From Candidatus Nanopelagicales bacterium (GTDB lineage: Bacteria > Actinomycetota > Actinomycetes > S36-B12): a stretch of 57,166 nucleotides of DNA. The notes under the pieces were generated by a model. The model ran no database searches, was not told the origin of the DNA, and saw only the letters and a list, made by a program, of their open reading frames with translations. The position numbers and the translations under genes were made by a program. Below, piece by piece: positions 27,930-36,666 of this stretch. The stretch is taken from NCBI GenBank assembly GCA_017857175.1, contig JAFMDS010000007.1, forward strand, positions 1-57,166. Reading direction: 5' to 3'. Every line of letters starts with the position of its first letter. Positions within the stretch are counted from its first letter, which is position 1.

Positions 27930-28409
27930 GTGAAAAAGGAACGTCTTCGCACGCTTAATCTTGATGTCACTATCAATGCATCTGTTGAAACAGTCTTTGA
28001 TGCTTTTAGCGAATGGACCCAGCAGCACCAGTGGATGCTTGGCACGCGGGTAGAGGTGAGAAAAGGCGATGGCCGCAGTGTTGGCTCAGAGATTGCCGGC
28101 TGGACGGGCGCGGGCCCAATTGGGTTCTGGGACACCATGACCATCACCCATTGGGATCGGCCGTATCGGGTGGATGTGCTCCACACGGGTGCCCTGGTTA
28201 AGGGAACCGGCACCATGGAGGTAGTGGCGCTGCCAGGAGGCCGCTCGCGGTTTATCTGGAGTGAGGACTTTGTTTTGCCCCTCGGTGTGCTTGGTGCAGT
28301 GGGTTGGCCGGTCGGGAAGTACCCACTGCTGGGTGGGGTAAAAAAATCCTTGACCAAATTCAAAGAGGTCGTTGAAGCAGGGGCGCTACCAACGTCGGCC
28401 CTCAAATAA
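27930..28409 (+). CDS. SRPBCC family protein (polyketide cyclase type)
   Basis: 159 residues of the START-like SRPBCC fold. The N-terminal strand LNLDVTINASVETVFDAFSEWTQQHQWM matches the polyketide-cyclase/dehydrase branch. Later strands have GTGTMEVVALPGG and RFIWSEDFVLP. No catalytic residues can be named, and it probably binds a lipid or other small hydrophobic ligand. AAAAGGA lies upstream of GTG 27930. It sits 37 bases after the DivIVA-like gene on the same strand. Confidence 0.82.
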   Translation: MKKERLRTLNLDVTINASVETVFDAFSEWTQQHQWMLGTRVEVRKGDGRSVGSEIAGWTGAGPIGFWDTMTITHWDRPYRVDVLHTGALVKGTGTMEVVALPGGRSRFIWSEDFVLPLGVLGAVGWPVGKYPLLGGVKKSLTKFKEVVEAGALPTSALK

Positions 28410-28524
28410 GTCCAAAAAGCCCACAAGTGCCCCCTAAGGGCAATAGGTGGGAACGCTTGCGGAATAATAGGGTTATTCGCCCATTGCGAATCATCAGAAT
28501 AACTTGGCTGGAAGGGGACAGAAC

Positions 28525-28692
28525 ATGGCCGCGATGAAGCCACGTACCGGAGATGGACCAATGGAGGTCACCAAGGAAGGGCGCAGTTATGTCATGCGCG
28601 TTCCCCTCGAAGGCGGAGGACGCCTTGTGGTTGAGCTCAAAATGGATGAGGCTAAGGAATTGGGCGCCAAGCTGCTCGAGGTTTTTGCCTAA
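28525..28692 (+). CDS. DUF3117 protein
   Basis: 55 residues and highly typical of the actinobacterial DUF3117 family: MAAMKPRTGDGP at the start, then VTKEGRSYVMRVPLEGGGRLVVEL. Function is unknown despite near-universal presence in Actinomycetota. The start at 28525 follows AAGGGGA and gives the family N-terminus; an upstream in-frame start is rejected. The 115 bases in front could fold (GAATAA with TTATTC near 28460-28476), but no riboswitch class was recognised. A terminator follows. Confidence 0.93.
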   Translation: MAAMKPRTGDGPMEVTKEGRSYVMRVPLEGGGRLVVELKMDEAKELGAKLLEVFA

Positions 28693-28726
28693 TCCGCTGG
28701 GGCTACAAACCTCACATATCGTCACG

Positions 28727-28755
28727 ATTCCCACCCGTGAGGGTGGGAATTTTTT
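28727..28755 (+). terminator. Rho-independent terminator after DUF3117
   Basis: A perfect 10-bp stem (ATTCCCACCC with GGGTGGGAAT) with GTGA loop is followed by five T. It runs into the last codon of the convergent O-methyltransferase gene. Confidence 0.9.
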
Positions 28756-29437
28756 ATGTGCTTCGGGAGCGCAGCGAGCCCAATAAAATGCCATCACCCA
28801 CGGTGAGCAGCGATGGGAGCCAATCTTCATCATGGCGCAGCTCCGCCGCTGTGTCACGAACCGCGATTGCTTCGTAATCCCTGGCCGAAGGATCGGCCAT
28901 TCCGCTGGCAAAAACGCCATTGAAAATCACCAATCCACCGATGCGCAACAGTCTTTTGGCCTGCACCAAGATCGCAGGGTATTCGGCCGGATCAGCATCG
29001 ACCACGAGCATGTCGTAGGCAGCATCAGAGAATCGCGGCAATACATCCAAGGCCCTGCCCGCGATCAACCGCGTTTGCTGGTGCGGGTGGCCGAGTGATT
29101 CAAAGAGTTCGCGGGCATAGCGCTGATACTCGGCCTCGAGGTCAATGCTGGTGAGAACACCGCCTGGCGTCATACCGGCCAGGATTGAGGCACCAGATAC
29201 GCCTACCCCAGTTCCCACTTCAATTACTGCTTGCGCCTGCACTGAAGCAGCGAGCAATTCCAGAAGCGAGGCACCTTGATGGCTGAGGGCGTTGATTCCC
29301 AAGTCTGCGGCTCGTTCACGGGCGGCCCGCATTTCGGTGGGACGATCCGCACTGGATTCATCGAGAAATTCTTCAGCGTAGGTGACGACCTGAGCGCTGG
29401 CGGCGCTCGCTGTGGCACCGTGTCCCTTTTGTGGCAT
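28754..29437 (-). CDS. Class I SAM-dependent O-methyltransferase (MTF_3)
   Basis: 227 residues of the catechol/caffeoyl-CoA O-methyltransferase type. The SAM loop is VIEVGTGVGVSGASIL, the acidic residue following is in LTSIDLEAEYQ, and the metal/SAM motif is DMLVVDADPAEY. It matches in size and position the methyltransferase next to sigE in mycobacteria (Rv1220c as I recall). GAGGAG lies five bases before ATG 29437. Substrate unknown. It is divergent from htrA, and the sigE and rseA genes expected between them are missing. Confidence 0.9.
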   Translation of the reverse strand: MPQKGHGATASAASAQVVTYAEEFLDESSADRPTEMRAARERAADLGINALSHQGASLLELLAASVQAQAVIEVGTGVGVSGASILAGMTPGGVLTSIDLEAEYQRYARELFESLGHPHQQTRLIAGRALDVLPRFSDAAYDMLVVDADPAEYPAILVQAKRLLRIGGLVIFNGVFASGMADPSARDYEAIAVRDTAAELRHDEDWLPSLLTVGDGILLGSLRSRST

Positions 29438-29617
29438 CGCTACTCCTCGGATTCCGTGGGGTTTGACATTCCCACCTGTGACAACTTTCGGTTTGACCTT
29501 TGGGTTTAAGCCTAGTGGGAGCAGCAGGTAGGCTCAGGCTTGCAATGTAAATGTGCTGCACGAGCTGTGTGGCGTTCGCATTTAACACCGCGCTTAATTT
29601 GAGGGAGCAGTGCCTGA

Positions 29618-30781
29618 ATGAGTGAGATTCCGCCCCCAAGTTTTGTCACGCCGCCATTGCCGCCACAGCCAGCTCCCACGTCAGGAAAGTCAGGGACCTC
29701 GCGTCGCGGTCTCGGAATCTTGGGCACCGTGACTGTCGCCACCGTCACCTCACTGATCGTGGGCGGTGTTGCAGGTCTGGGCGGCTACCTAATAGGCACC
29801 GGAATCGACCAAGGCTCAACAAAGCAAAGCATCGAACTACCCGTTGCCCAGATCACCGACACCGCCATTGAAGCGGAGATTTCCGCCATCGCAGAAGCAG
29901 TTCTGCCCAGTGTTGTGTCGATTCTCATTGAGGCCGGCGATCAATCCGGCAGTGGATCTGGATTTGTTGTTCAATCCAATGGGTACATCCTCACCAACAA
30001 CCACGTCGCTGCGCCAGCCGCAAATGGAGGTGAGTTGACCGTGATCTTTGACAATGGAGACAAAGCCAAAGCAACAATCGTGGGCCGGAATACGTCCTAT
30101 GATCTTGCCGTACTCAAAGTTGACAAGACGGGTCTGCCAGCGGCGGTTCTTGGCGATTCATCGCGGGTCAAAGTTGGTGAACTGGCCATTGCAATTGGTG
30201 CACCGTTGGGACTTAATGGAACGGTGACAGCAGGAATTGTTAGTTCTCTGGACCGGCCTGTCACTGCTGGTGGAAGATCCGAACTCGCATTCATTAACGC
30301 AATTCAGACCGATGCCGCCATTAATCCTGGTAACTCCGGAGGCCCATTGCTCGATGGCGCCGGCCGCGTTATCGGAATCAACTCCGCGATCGCCACACTT
30401 GCAGGTTCCCCTAACGCCGAGGTGGGCTCCATCGGACTTGGTTTCGCAATTCCTATCAATACGGCCAAGCGAATCGCTGAGGAAATCATTGCAACGGGTG
30501 ATTCAAATACGCCCATCATCGGGGTTGTTCTCAACACCGCCTACACGGGCGAAGGCGCTGAGGTTGGTGAGTTAACGGCCGATGGCCCAGCCCAGGCTGC
30601 TGGCATCAAGGAGGGTGACGTCATCACGGCGCTCAATGGTCGCCAAGTGGCTGACTCAACTGAGCTTGTCGTTTCTATCAGGAGTTATGACCCTGGCGAT
30701 ACTGTTGATGTCACGTTCACGCGCAATGGTCAGACTCGAACCGTCTCCCTCACGCTGGGCTCATCAACAAATATTGGCTAA
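29618..30781 (+). CDS. htrA: HtrA-like serine protease with PDZ domain
   Basis: 387 residues, membrane-anchored S1C protease for damaged envelope proteins. A Pro-rich cytoplasmic tail (1-30) precedes one helix (about 33-58). The trypsin-like domain has the triad His129 in TNNHV, Asp162 in SYDLAVLK and Ser240 in NPGNSGGP. One PDZ domain covers about 290-380. GGGAG lies about 11 bases before ATG 29618. It is followed 70 bases later by leaderless tatB. The sigma factor and anti-sigma factor that usually precede it are absent. Confidence 0.95.
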   Translation: MSEIPPPSFVTPPLPPQPAPTSGKSGTSRRGLGILGTVTVATVTSLIVGGVAGLGGYLIGTGIDQGSTKQSIELPVAQITDTAIEAEISAIAEAVLPSVVSILIEAGDQSGSGSGFVVQSNGYILTNNHVAAPAANGGELTVIFDNGDKAKATIVGRNTSYDLAVLKVDKTGLPAAVLGDSSRVKVGELAIAIGAPLGLNGTVTAGIVSSLDRPVTAGGRSELAFINAIQTDAAINPGNSGGPLLDGAGRVIGINSAIATLAGSPNAEVGSIGLGFAIPINTAKRIAEEIIATGDSNTPIIGVVLNTAYTGEGAEVGELTADGPAQAAGIKEGDVITALNGRQVADSTELVVSIRSYDPGDTVDVTFTRNGQTRTVSLTLGSSTNIG

Positions 30782-30839
30782 ACCCACCTTTGCTCAGTTT
30801 GGTTCTGGAACCGCATGGCACTGGTTCGAGGCTGCGGCG

Positions 30840-30845
30840 TAGCCT
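30840..30845 (+). promoter_or_regulatory. -10 box TAGCCT, leaderless tatB
   Basis: TAGCCT ends six bases before GTG 30852. Confidence 0.6.
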
Positions 30846-30851
30846 AGACAC

Positions 30852-31181
30852 GTGTTTGATATCGGAATCGGAGAACTCATTGCCCTCGCGGTGATTGGTT
30901 TGATGATTTTCGGTCCGGAAAAGTTGCCCAAAGCGGCAGCGGATGCTGCCAAATGGATTAAGCAGATTCGAGCAATGGCCGTTGACGCTCGCAAGGACCT
31001 GGCTGAGTCATCAGGCATCGATCTCAATGAGACTCTCAACACGGTCAAAGGTCTCGGGGACTACCACCCCAAGAAGCTCGCGAGTTCCCTCTTCACCGAC
31101 GAGGACGACGATGTACCTAGCGATCGCAAGCCGGGTGATGGCAAAGCGCAGCCGCCAGCCTTTGACCCTGACACGACCTAG
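30852..31181 (+). CDS. tatB: Sec-independent translocase protein TatB
   Basis: 109 residues. A short N-terminal membrane helix (about 3-18, DIGIGELIALAVIGLMIF) ends with the TatA/B hinge GPEKLP, followed by an amphipathic helix (KAAADAAKWIKQIRAMAVDARKDL) and an acidic, disordered tail. The Glu in the helix and the longer amphipathic helix fit TatB rather than TatA. TatB forms the receptor for twin-arginine precursors with TatC; tatA and tatC are not in the window. Its place between htrA and mrp is the conserved actinobacterial one. Confidence 0.9.
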   Translation: MFDIGIGELIALAVIGLMIFGPEKLPKAAADAAKWIKQIRAMAVDARKDLAESSGIDLNETLNTVKGLGDYHPKKLASSLFTDEDDDVPSDRKPGDGKAQPPAFDPDTT

Positions 31182-31208
31182 TGGTGAAGTGGGCAGCGAC
31201 CGGCCCGT

Positions 31209-32378
31209 TTAGCGGCCAGCCGGTGAAATATTGAGGGACATGCCCGCAAGTCCACGTGGTTGGGAACTCAAGGCGGCAGAGACCGAATAGATTGCCTCTC
31301 CCGCGGGGCTATCAGGGAACGCCAAAACCAATGGCTCGCCACTGTCACCGCCTTCGCGCAAGCGAACATCAAATGGAATCTTGCCGAGCAGTGGAATTTC
31401 AGTTCCCAGAACTTTGGTGAGACCATCAGCGACGAGTTGGCCACCACCAGCACCAAATAGGTCAAGGGGCTCTCCGCAGTGAGGGCACGGGAACGAGCTC
31501 ATGTTTTCAATGACCCCAAAGACTTTTTGATGCGTCTGGGCGGCAAGTGTTCCTGCCCGAATGGCGACATCGGCTGCGCCAAGTTGTGGTGTGGTGACAA
31601 CAACAATTTCGGCGTGGGGGAGAAGCTGCGCTGTGGACATTGCAATGTCGCCGGTGCCAGGCGGAAGGTCAAGGAGCAGGAAATCTAAATCTCCCCACCA
31701 GACATCGGAAAGAAATTGCTCGAGAGCGCGGTGCAGCATGGGCCCACGGAATGCAACAGGCTGCTCGATACCACCTGGCTTGAATGGCAACATGGAAATG
31801 ACACGAACCCCGTAACCCTGTGGCGGCATGATCATGCCCTCGACCATTGTCGGAGGAGCCATGGCATTAAGAATTCGAGGGATGGAATGTCCGTAGACGT
31901 CCGCGTCGAGGAGTCCGACGGAGAATCCTTTTTGTGCCAAAGTCACGGCTAGGTTTGCGGTAACAGATGATTTCCCGACGCCGCCTTTGCCGGATGCGAT
32001 AGCAAAAATCTTGGTGAGAGATCCTGGTTTGTTAAATGGATTTTCTTTATCAGGTTTTCCATCTCGCAAAATGGATTTCATGTTTGCGCGTTGTTCGTCG
32101 TTCATGACATCGAGTTCGACGGAGACTTTGCTCACGCCGGTAACTTTCATAACCGCATCGGTGACGCGTTCAATGATTGTTGTTTTCATAGGGCAGCCCG
32201 AAACGGTAAGAAAAACTCCGACCTCGACCACGCCACCCTTGCGAATATCGACACCTTTGAGCATGCCAATCTCAGTGATGGGTCGATTTATTTCAGGGTC
32301 ATTCACTGTTGCCAGCGCCGCATTTACCTCATCAAGGGAGACGGTGTTATCAGAATTGGTCCCGCGGTTAAATGCCAT
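31209..32378 (-). CDS. mrp: Mrp/NBP35 family Fe-S carrier ATPase
   Basis: 389 residues. An N-terminal MIP18/DUF59 domain (about 12-95, with the SGCPMKTTI motif) is fused to a P-loop ATPase: GKGGVGKSS (130-138), then DADVYGHS and LLDLPPGTGD. The CxxC pair in FPCPHCGEP is the bridging Fe-S site. It carries Fe-S clusters to apo-proteins in the cytoplasm. The start is leaderless (TAGCAT then six bases then ATG). It is convergent with tatB and followed by the DUF1003 gene region on the same strand upstream. Confidence 0.94.
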   Translation of the reverse strand: MAFNRGTNSDNTVSLDEVNAALATVNDPEINRPITEIGMLKGVDIRKGGVVEVGVFLTVSGCPMKTTIIERVTDAVMKVTGVSKVSVELDVMNDEQRANMKSILRDGKPDKENPFNKPGSLTKIFAIASGKGGVGKSSVTANLAVTLAQKGFSVGLLDADVYGHSIPRILNAMAPPTMVEGMIMPPQGYGVRVISMLPFKPGGIEQPVAFRGPMLHRALEQFLSDVWWGDLDFLLLDLPPGTGDIAMSTAQLLPHAEIVVVTTPQLGAADVAIRAGTLAAQTHQKVFGVIENMSSFPCPHCGEPLDLFGAGGGQLVADGLTKVLGTEIPLLGKIPFDVRLREGGDSGEPLVLAFPDSPAGEAIYSVSAALSSQPRGLAGMSLNISPAGR

Positions 32379-32384
32379 GTCCTG

Positions 32385-32390
32385 ATGCTA
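32385..32390 (-). promoter_or_regulatory. -10 box TAGCAT, leaderless mrp
   Basis: On the reverse strand TAGCAT ends six bases before ATG 32378. Confidence 0.6.
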
Positions 32391-32433
32391 TCGGTGATGA
32401 CTTCACTCGCATACCGGAGTTAGTTTCGAATGG

Positions 32434-33027
32434 CTAATCGGAATTTTCGGGAGATTCATTCGCGCTTTGATTTTCCAATTTTTCCAAGCGCTCATTGATT
32501 TCTTCCAGCAAATCCCTCAATTCGCTGCGCATGAAATCACGCGTTGCCACTTCTCCCATGGCATTGCGCAATCCGGCGATTTCGCGAGCAAGGTAGTCGC
32601 TGTCCGCGAGGATTCGTTCATTGCGCTGCCGATCTTCCTGGAATTGCACGCGATCGCGGTCGGTCTGTCGATTTTGGGCGAGCAAAATCAGCGGAGCCGC
32701 ATATGACGCTTGTAACGACAGGAGCAAGGTCAAGAAAATGAATGGGTAGGCATCAGGCTTCCACTCCTGAGGTGCGAAAACATTCCAACTAACCCAGAAG
32801 ACAACAACAACCGTCATCCAAGCAATAAATGCCCATGAGCCAATATGTCGAGCAACGCGCTCGGACATTCGACCAAATACTTCTGGGTCATAACTCGGGC
32901 GCCGTGCACGACCACGCTCTAATGGCTGATCCAGCCGGGTTTCGGAGCGCTGTGATTTCTTTGCCTGGGAGTTCGCTTGTGATGCCGCTTGTGATGCGGA
33001 TTGTGATGCTGACTGAGAATCAGTCAT
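32434..33027 (-). CDS. DUF1003 membrane protein
   Basis: 197 residues. An N-terminal tail of Ser/Gln/Ala repeats (residues about 4-25, coded by a 12-base repeat) precedes the DUF1003 core: two membrane helices (FIAWMTVVVVFWVSWN and FIFLTLLLSLQASYAAPLILLAQ) and a C-terminal coiled coil. The function of DUF1003 is unknown. A strong GGAGGTGAG site lies nine bases before ATG 33027, better than GTG 33033. The start overlaps the end of the MgtE-like gene by eight bases, so the two are coupled. Confidence 0.9.
   Translation of the reverse strand: MTDSQSASQSASQAASQANSQAKKSQRSETRLDQPLERGRARRPSYDPEVFGRMSERVARHIGSWAFIAWMTVVVVFWVSWNVFAPQEWKPDAYPFIFLTLLLSLQASYAAPLILLAQNRQTDRDRVQFQEDRQRNERILADSDYLAREIAGLRNAMGEVATRDFMRSELRDLLEEINERLEKLENQSANESPENSD
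32973..33012. repeat. 12-bp degenerate tandem repeat in the DUF1003 N-terminus
   Basis: About three copies of a unit like GCTTGTGATGCC (forward strand) encode Ser-Ala-Ser-Gln repeats. The boundaries are approximate. Confidence 0.6.
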
Positions 33028-34261
33028 GGTCACTCACCTCCCGCCAGTCCTCGGGGAGCATGTGGTCCACGAGGTCATCGAATGTCACTGCCCCCACAAG
33101 GGATCCGTTTTCATCGACGACGGGCAGTGCGACCAGGTTGTAAGCGGCAAAACTCCGAGTTAAATCAGACAGAGGTGTATCAGGCCGCATGGGCTCGAGA
33201 GTTGTATCAATGAGCGAAGACACCAAGGATGATGGTGGCTCGCGCAAGAGCCGTTGGAAGTGACAAACCCCGAGATACTTCCCGGTAGGAGTTTCCGTCG
33301 GCGTGCGGCAGACGTACACCTGCGAGGCAAGGGCGGGTGAGAGATCTGGGTTGCGAATTTGAGCCAAGGCATCAGCCACAGTTTCGTCAGGGGCCAAGAC
33401 AATGGGCTCGCTCGTCATCATGCCGCCTGCAGAGAAATCGTCATAGGACAACAGTCGGCGGATATCCTCTGCTTCTTCAGGTTCCATGCGCTCGAGCAGA
33501 TCCTCGGCCCGCTCGGGCGGTAATTCGGAAATGAGATCGGCGGCGTCATCAGGATCCATTTCCTCCAGCACGTCAGCTGCACGCTCAGCTTCGAGAGTTT
33601 CCAAGATCTCAACCTGATCTTGATCGGGTAACTCTTCGAGAACGTCAGCCAAGCGCTCATCATTAAATTCCCGCGCGATTTCGATTCGTCGCTTGGGGCT
33701 CAACTCATGCAGCATCGCGGCAACGTCGGCAGCGCGAAGTGAATCCATGGTCGCAAGGAGTTGTTCTGCCGGCTGATCTTGGCTTGGAAGCGAGAGCCCG
33801 GTTACCGCATTCCACGCCACAGTCATTTTCTCGGTGCGACGGCGCAAACCAGTTGGCGCCCGCCGAACAAAGAGTTGGTCAACGAGCCACTCTCTGCTTC
33901 GAGTTTGCTCAACACTTACGTCGGCGATTGTGACAACCTCGCCGGTTGCGCTCATGGTGACCGAGCGGTCGAGAAGCTCAGCGGTGACAAGGGTTTCGTT
34001 GCGACGCTGCTGAAAGCGTCGCAGGTTAACGGTTCCGGTCACAATAATTTGCCCAGCATCAATGGTGGTGACTTTTGTCATGGGGACAAAAATTCGACGA
34101 CGGGGGGGTACTTCAACGACCAAACCGGTCAGTCTCGGGGGGTTGGATCCTGTGCGCAAAACCACGATGGAGTCACGAACCTTGCCCATTTGATCTCCCA
34201 TGGGATCAAAAACGCCCAAGCCATTCAGGCGGGCGAGGAAGACGCGCGGGTTTGTGTTCAC
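33020..34261 (-). CDS. MgtE N-domain / CBS protein without transporter domain
   Basis: 413 residues, soluble. An N-terminal PRC-barrel-like part (about 8-75, with GKVRDSIVVLRTG) is followed by an MgtE_N magnesium-sensing domain (about 165-270, repeats such as LADVLEELPDQDQVEILETL) and a CBS pair (about 280-400). The transmembrane part of MgtE is absent, so this is a sensor without channel; the DUF1003 partner downstream may be the membrane component (inference). Conserved next to mrp in actinobacteria. The start GTG follows TAACCT by six bases. Confidence 0.88.
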   Translation of the reverse strand: MNTNPRVFLARLNGLGVFDPMGDQMGKVRDSIVVLRTGSNPPRLTGLVVEVPPRRRIFVPMTKVTTIDAGQIIVTGTVNLRRFQQRRNETLVTAELLDRSVTMSATGEVVTIADVSVEQTRSREWLVDQLFVRRAPTGLRRRTEKMTVAWNAVTGLSLPSQDQPAEQLLATMDSLRAADVAAMLHELSPKRRIEIAREFNDERLADVLEELPDQDQVEILETLEAERAADVLEEMDPDDAADLISELPPERAEDLLERMEPEEAEDIRRLLSYDDFSAGGMMTSEPIVLAPDETVADALAQIRNPDLSPALASQVYVCRTPTETPTGKYLGVCHFQRLLREPPSSLVSSLIDTTLEPMRPDTPLSDLTRSFAAYNLVALPVVDENGSLVGAVTFDDLVDHMLPEDWREVSDHD

Positions 34262-34267
34262 TCGCGA

Positions 34268-34273
34268 AGGTTA
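34268..34273 (-). promoter_or_regulatory. -10 box TAACCT, leaderless MgtE-like gene
   Basis: On the reverse strand TAACCT ends six bases before GTG 34261. Confidence 0.6.
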
Positions 34274-34367
34274 CCGTTCGATCTTGGGAAGGCGATCTCG
34301 GGAAGGTTGTCCCCATATAGAGGTATCCCATAAAAGGTTCCGACTATGCCTAGGGCAGGCTTCCCCC

Positions 34368-35303
34368 ATGGCACGGGCATCGAGCGAGCGCGAAGTGGAC
34401 TCATTGCGCCCACCCCCAGCGGGGGATCTCATTGCACTGGCCGTGGCCGTGGTCTTCATCGCCCTCAGCGGACCCGTCATTGCGGCGACCGCAGCACCGG
34501 TGCTCGCGATCGCATTTTGGCGGTGCTTCATTGGTAGCGGTCTCACCGGATTGTGGGTTGCCTTTCGTGATCGCGGGTCTCTCAAGCGGCTGACCAGACG
34601 TGAAATCAAGTTAACGAGCACGGCCGGCATATTCCTTGGCTTGCATTTCGCTACTTGGATTCCATCACTTGTGTTTACGTCGGTCGCGGCATCGACCGCA
34701 TTGGTTGCCACACAACCCATCTGGGCTGCTTTCATCGCACGCGCGCGAGGGGTTCGAATTTCACCGGCCGCCTGGGTGGGTATTGGCATTGCGCTGTCCG
34801 GAGTCATTTTGTTGTCCGGCATCGACGTTCAACTCGACACCCGCCACCTCATCGGTGACCTGCTGGCTTTGGTGGGTGCGATTTTCGCTGCGGCCTACGT
34901 TTCCGTGGGCGAACAAGTGCGAAAGTCTGTGTCGACAGCAACCATGACTTTTTTGCTCTACGGAGTCGCTGCAATAACGATCCTGCCGCTGCTATTTGTT
35001 TTTCAGCAGGAACTCGTTGGTTTCAGCGCACAAGCATGGCTCATGATTCTCGGAATCACGCTGGGTGCTCAACTCCTTGGTCACACGTTGATGAATAAGG
35101 TTTTGGCAAATTCGTCTGCAACATTCGTGTCTCTGACCATTTTGCTCGAGATGCCGGGAGCTGCGCTCGTTGCAGCCATTTGGCTGGGTCAGACACCGCC
35201 ATTAGCCATTTATCCAGCGGCGGCGTTGATTCTGCTCGGCATAGTCATTGTTATTCGGTCTAGCTCTCAGATCAAAGAACCACTTGAAACATCGCCGATT
35301 TAA
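34368..35303 (+). CDS. EamA/DMT family transporter
   Basis: 311 residues with ten membrane helices in two EamA repeats, the drug/metabolite exporter fold. Examples are LIALAVAVVFIALSGPVIAA for helix 1 and LIGDLLALVGAIFAAAYVSVGE at the start of the second repeat. The substrate is unknown; many members export amino acids or metabolites. I start at ATG 34368; longer frames read through the MgtE-like gene promoter. CAGGCT lies six bases upstream, one mismatch from the leaderless box. It is convergent with the MFS gene and the two stop codons touch. Confidence 0.87.
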   Translation: MARASSEREVDSLRPPPAGDLIALAVAVVFIALSGPVIAATAAPVLAIAFWRCFIGSGLTGLWVAFRDRGSLKRLTRREIKLTSTAGIFLGLHFATWIPSLVFTSVAASTALVATQPIWAAFIARARGVRISPAAWVGIGIALSGVILLSGIDVQLDTRHLIGDLLALVGAIFAAAYVSVGEQVRKSVSTATMTFLLYGVAAITILPLLFVFQQELVGFSAQAWLMILGITLGAQLLGHTLMNKVLANSSATFVSLTILLEMPGAALVAAIWLGQTPPLAIYPAAALILLGIVIVIRSSSQIKEPLETSPI

Positions 35304-36587
35304 TCATGTTTCCACGCGGGCGCGAGGGCGGAGCACTCGAGCCAAGGGAATGATCATGAGCGCTGCAAGCACTGCAATTCCAATGCCCCATTGAACGCCG
35401 AGATTTTGCGCAATTATTCCGACCAAGAGAGGGGCAAAAACAAATCCTGCGCGTGAAATCCAGCTGACAACCGTGACCGCAGACCCGGGACTGATGCCTG
35501 GAACGTAGGTGGCGGCATGCATGGCAGCGGGGAAGAGAGTTGCAACTCCAAGCCCTGCCACAATGCAAGCCCCAATAAATGCGGCCGCACTGCCAACCGA
35601 TAAAGCCCCGGCGAGAACCACCGCGGTCACGGCCATGCTGACTTGGGCGACTGCTCGCTCACCAAATTTGTTGACAAAGAAATCTCCGAGGAATCGACCA
35701 ATTGTGAGTGAGATGGTGAACGCAACAACTCCGAAGCCCACACTGCCGGCAGGCAACCCGATGTCAGTCAGGTAAATCGAACTCCATCGCTGTGGAACGT
35801 CCTCGACTGTCACAGCCAAGACGGTGAGAAACCCTAATGCTCCGAGCACGAGAACCATCGGTGCCGATACTCGGGCAACTGAGAATTTCGACGAACCAAT
35901 AGGTGCCACCGAGCTCGGGTCCGCCGTGCTCAAATGATCTGATGTGAATTCTTCGGCGATATTGAGTTCTGCCAAATTGGTCGCATCCAAACTACTCACT
36001 GTTCGCGGGAGGACCCAGGTGAACGTGACAACCACGCCGAGAAGTCCAAGAATGCTGACACCTGCGAGCGTCCATGTCAGCGAGAAATCAAGTGCCAAGG
36101 TAATCGCGCCAATGAGCGCGCCGACAACTGTTCCGAGTGCCCAGAAGGCATGCATGTTATTGATGATCGAGCGTTGATACATTCGCTGAACTTCTAGGCC
36201 GTGCGCATTTTGGGCTGCATCGAGCACGGAGTCGACGGCGCCAATGGCGAAAATCACGAGGCCCAAGGCAACGACCGTGGGGGCAAGGCCGACAAATGGG
36301 AGCAGCGGCAGCATGACGGTCACAGCAATCATGGAGAATTTCCCGCTGCCCAGATTCCTGATTCCCACGGCGGCAAATGGTCCGAAAATAAGCCCGCCAG
36401 CGGCCCCTGCGCTCAAAACGGCGCCTACCGCGATATCACTCATGGACAATTGGTTCTGAAGATCGGCCAGTCGTGGCGTTACTGCGCTGAGTGCAAGACC
36501 GTTGATAAAAAACAGGAAAATCGTGGCAAAGCGGGCGCGCATTAATTCTTTGGCCGGGAGCGCAATTTCAGCGGGTTGCTCTGTCAC
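35304..36587 (-). CDS. MFS transporter
   Basis: 427 residues with twelve predicted membrane helices and a long cytoplasmic loop after helix six (about 200-240, rich in Ser, Asp and Glu). The second half has the TIGRFLGDFFVNKFGERAV segment that resembles the MFS motif A. It looks like the fucose-permease or YbjJ-like branch of the superfamily, exporter or importer unknown. The GTG start follows TATGCT by six bases. It is divergent from the CoA-lyase gene with 79 bases between the start codons. Confidence 0.87.
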   Translation of the reverse strand: MTEQPAEIALPAKELMRARFATIFLFFINGLALSAVTPRLADLQNQLSMSDIAVGAVLSAGAAGGLIFGPFAAVGIRNLGSGKFSMIAVTVMLPLLPFVGLAPTVVALGLVIFAIGAVDSVLDAAQNAHGLEVQRMYQRSIINNMHAFWALGTVVGALIGAITLALDFSLTWTLAGVSILGLLGVVVTFTWVLPRTVSSLDATNLAELNIAEEFTSDHLSTADPSSVAPIGSSKFSVARVSAPMVLVLGALGFLTVLAVTVEDVPQRWSSIYLTDIGLPAGSVGFGVVAFTISLTIGRFLGDFFVNKFGERAVAQVSMAVTAVVLAGALSVGSAAAFIGACIVAGLGVATLFPAAMHAATYVPGISPGSAVTVVSWISRAGFVFAPLLVGIIAQNLGVQWGIGIAVLAALMIIPLARVLRPRARVET

Positions 36588-36593
36588 ATCGTG

Positions 36594-36599
36594 AGCATA
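36594..36599 (-). promoter_or_regulatory. -10 box TATGCT, leaderless MFS gene
   Basis: On the reverse strand TATGCT ends six bases before GTG 36587. Confidence 0.6.
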
Positions 36600-36653
36600 G
36601 GGTGACCTGCACCACAGTCAAGATCAGGACCAGCGAGTGGGGGGATCTGTGGC

Positions 36654-36659
36654 TACGCT
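36654..36659 (+). promoter_or_regulatory. -10 box TACGCT, leaderless CoA-lyase gene
   Basis: TACGCT ends seven bases before ATG 36667, one more than the usual six. Confidence 0.5.
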
Positions 36660-36666
36660 TGGGCTC

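Noticed and set aside
28440-28520. Riboswitch before the DUF3117 gene
   Set aside because: Short paired segments exist (GAATAA with TTATTC) but no known riboswitch core was recognised.
33761-34333. Open frame of 190 codons opposite the MgtE-like gene
   Set aside because: Antisense to a conserved gene and without a plausible start signal.
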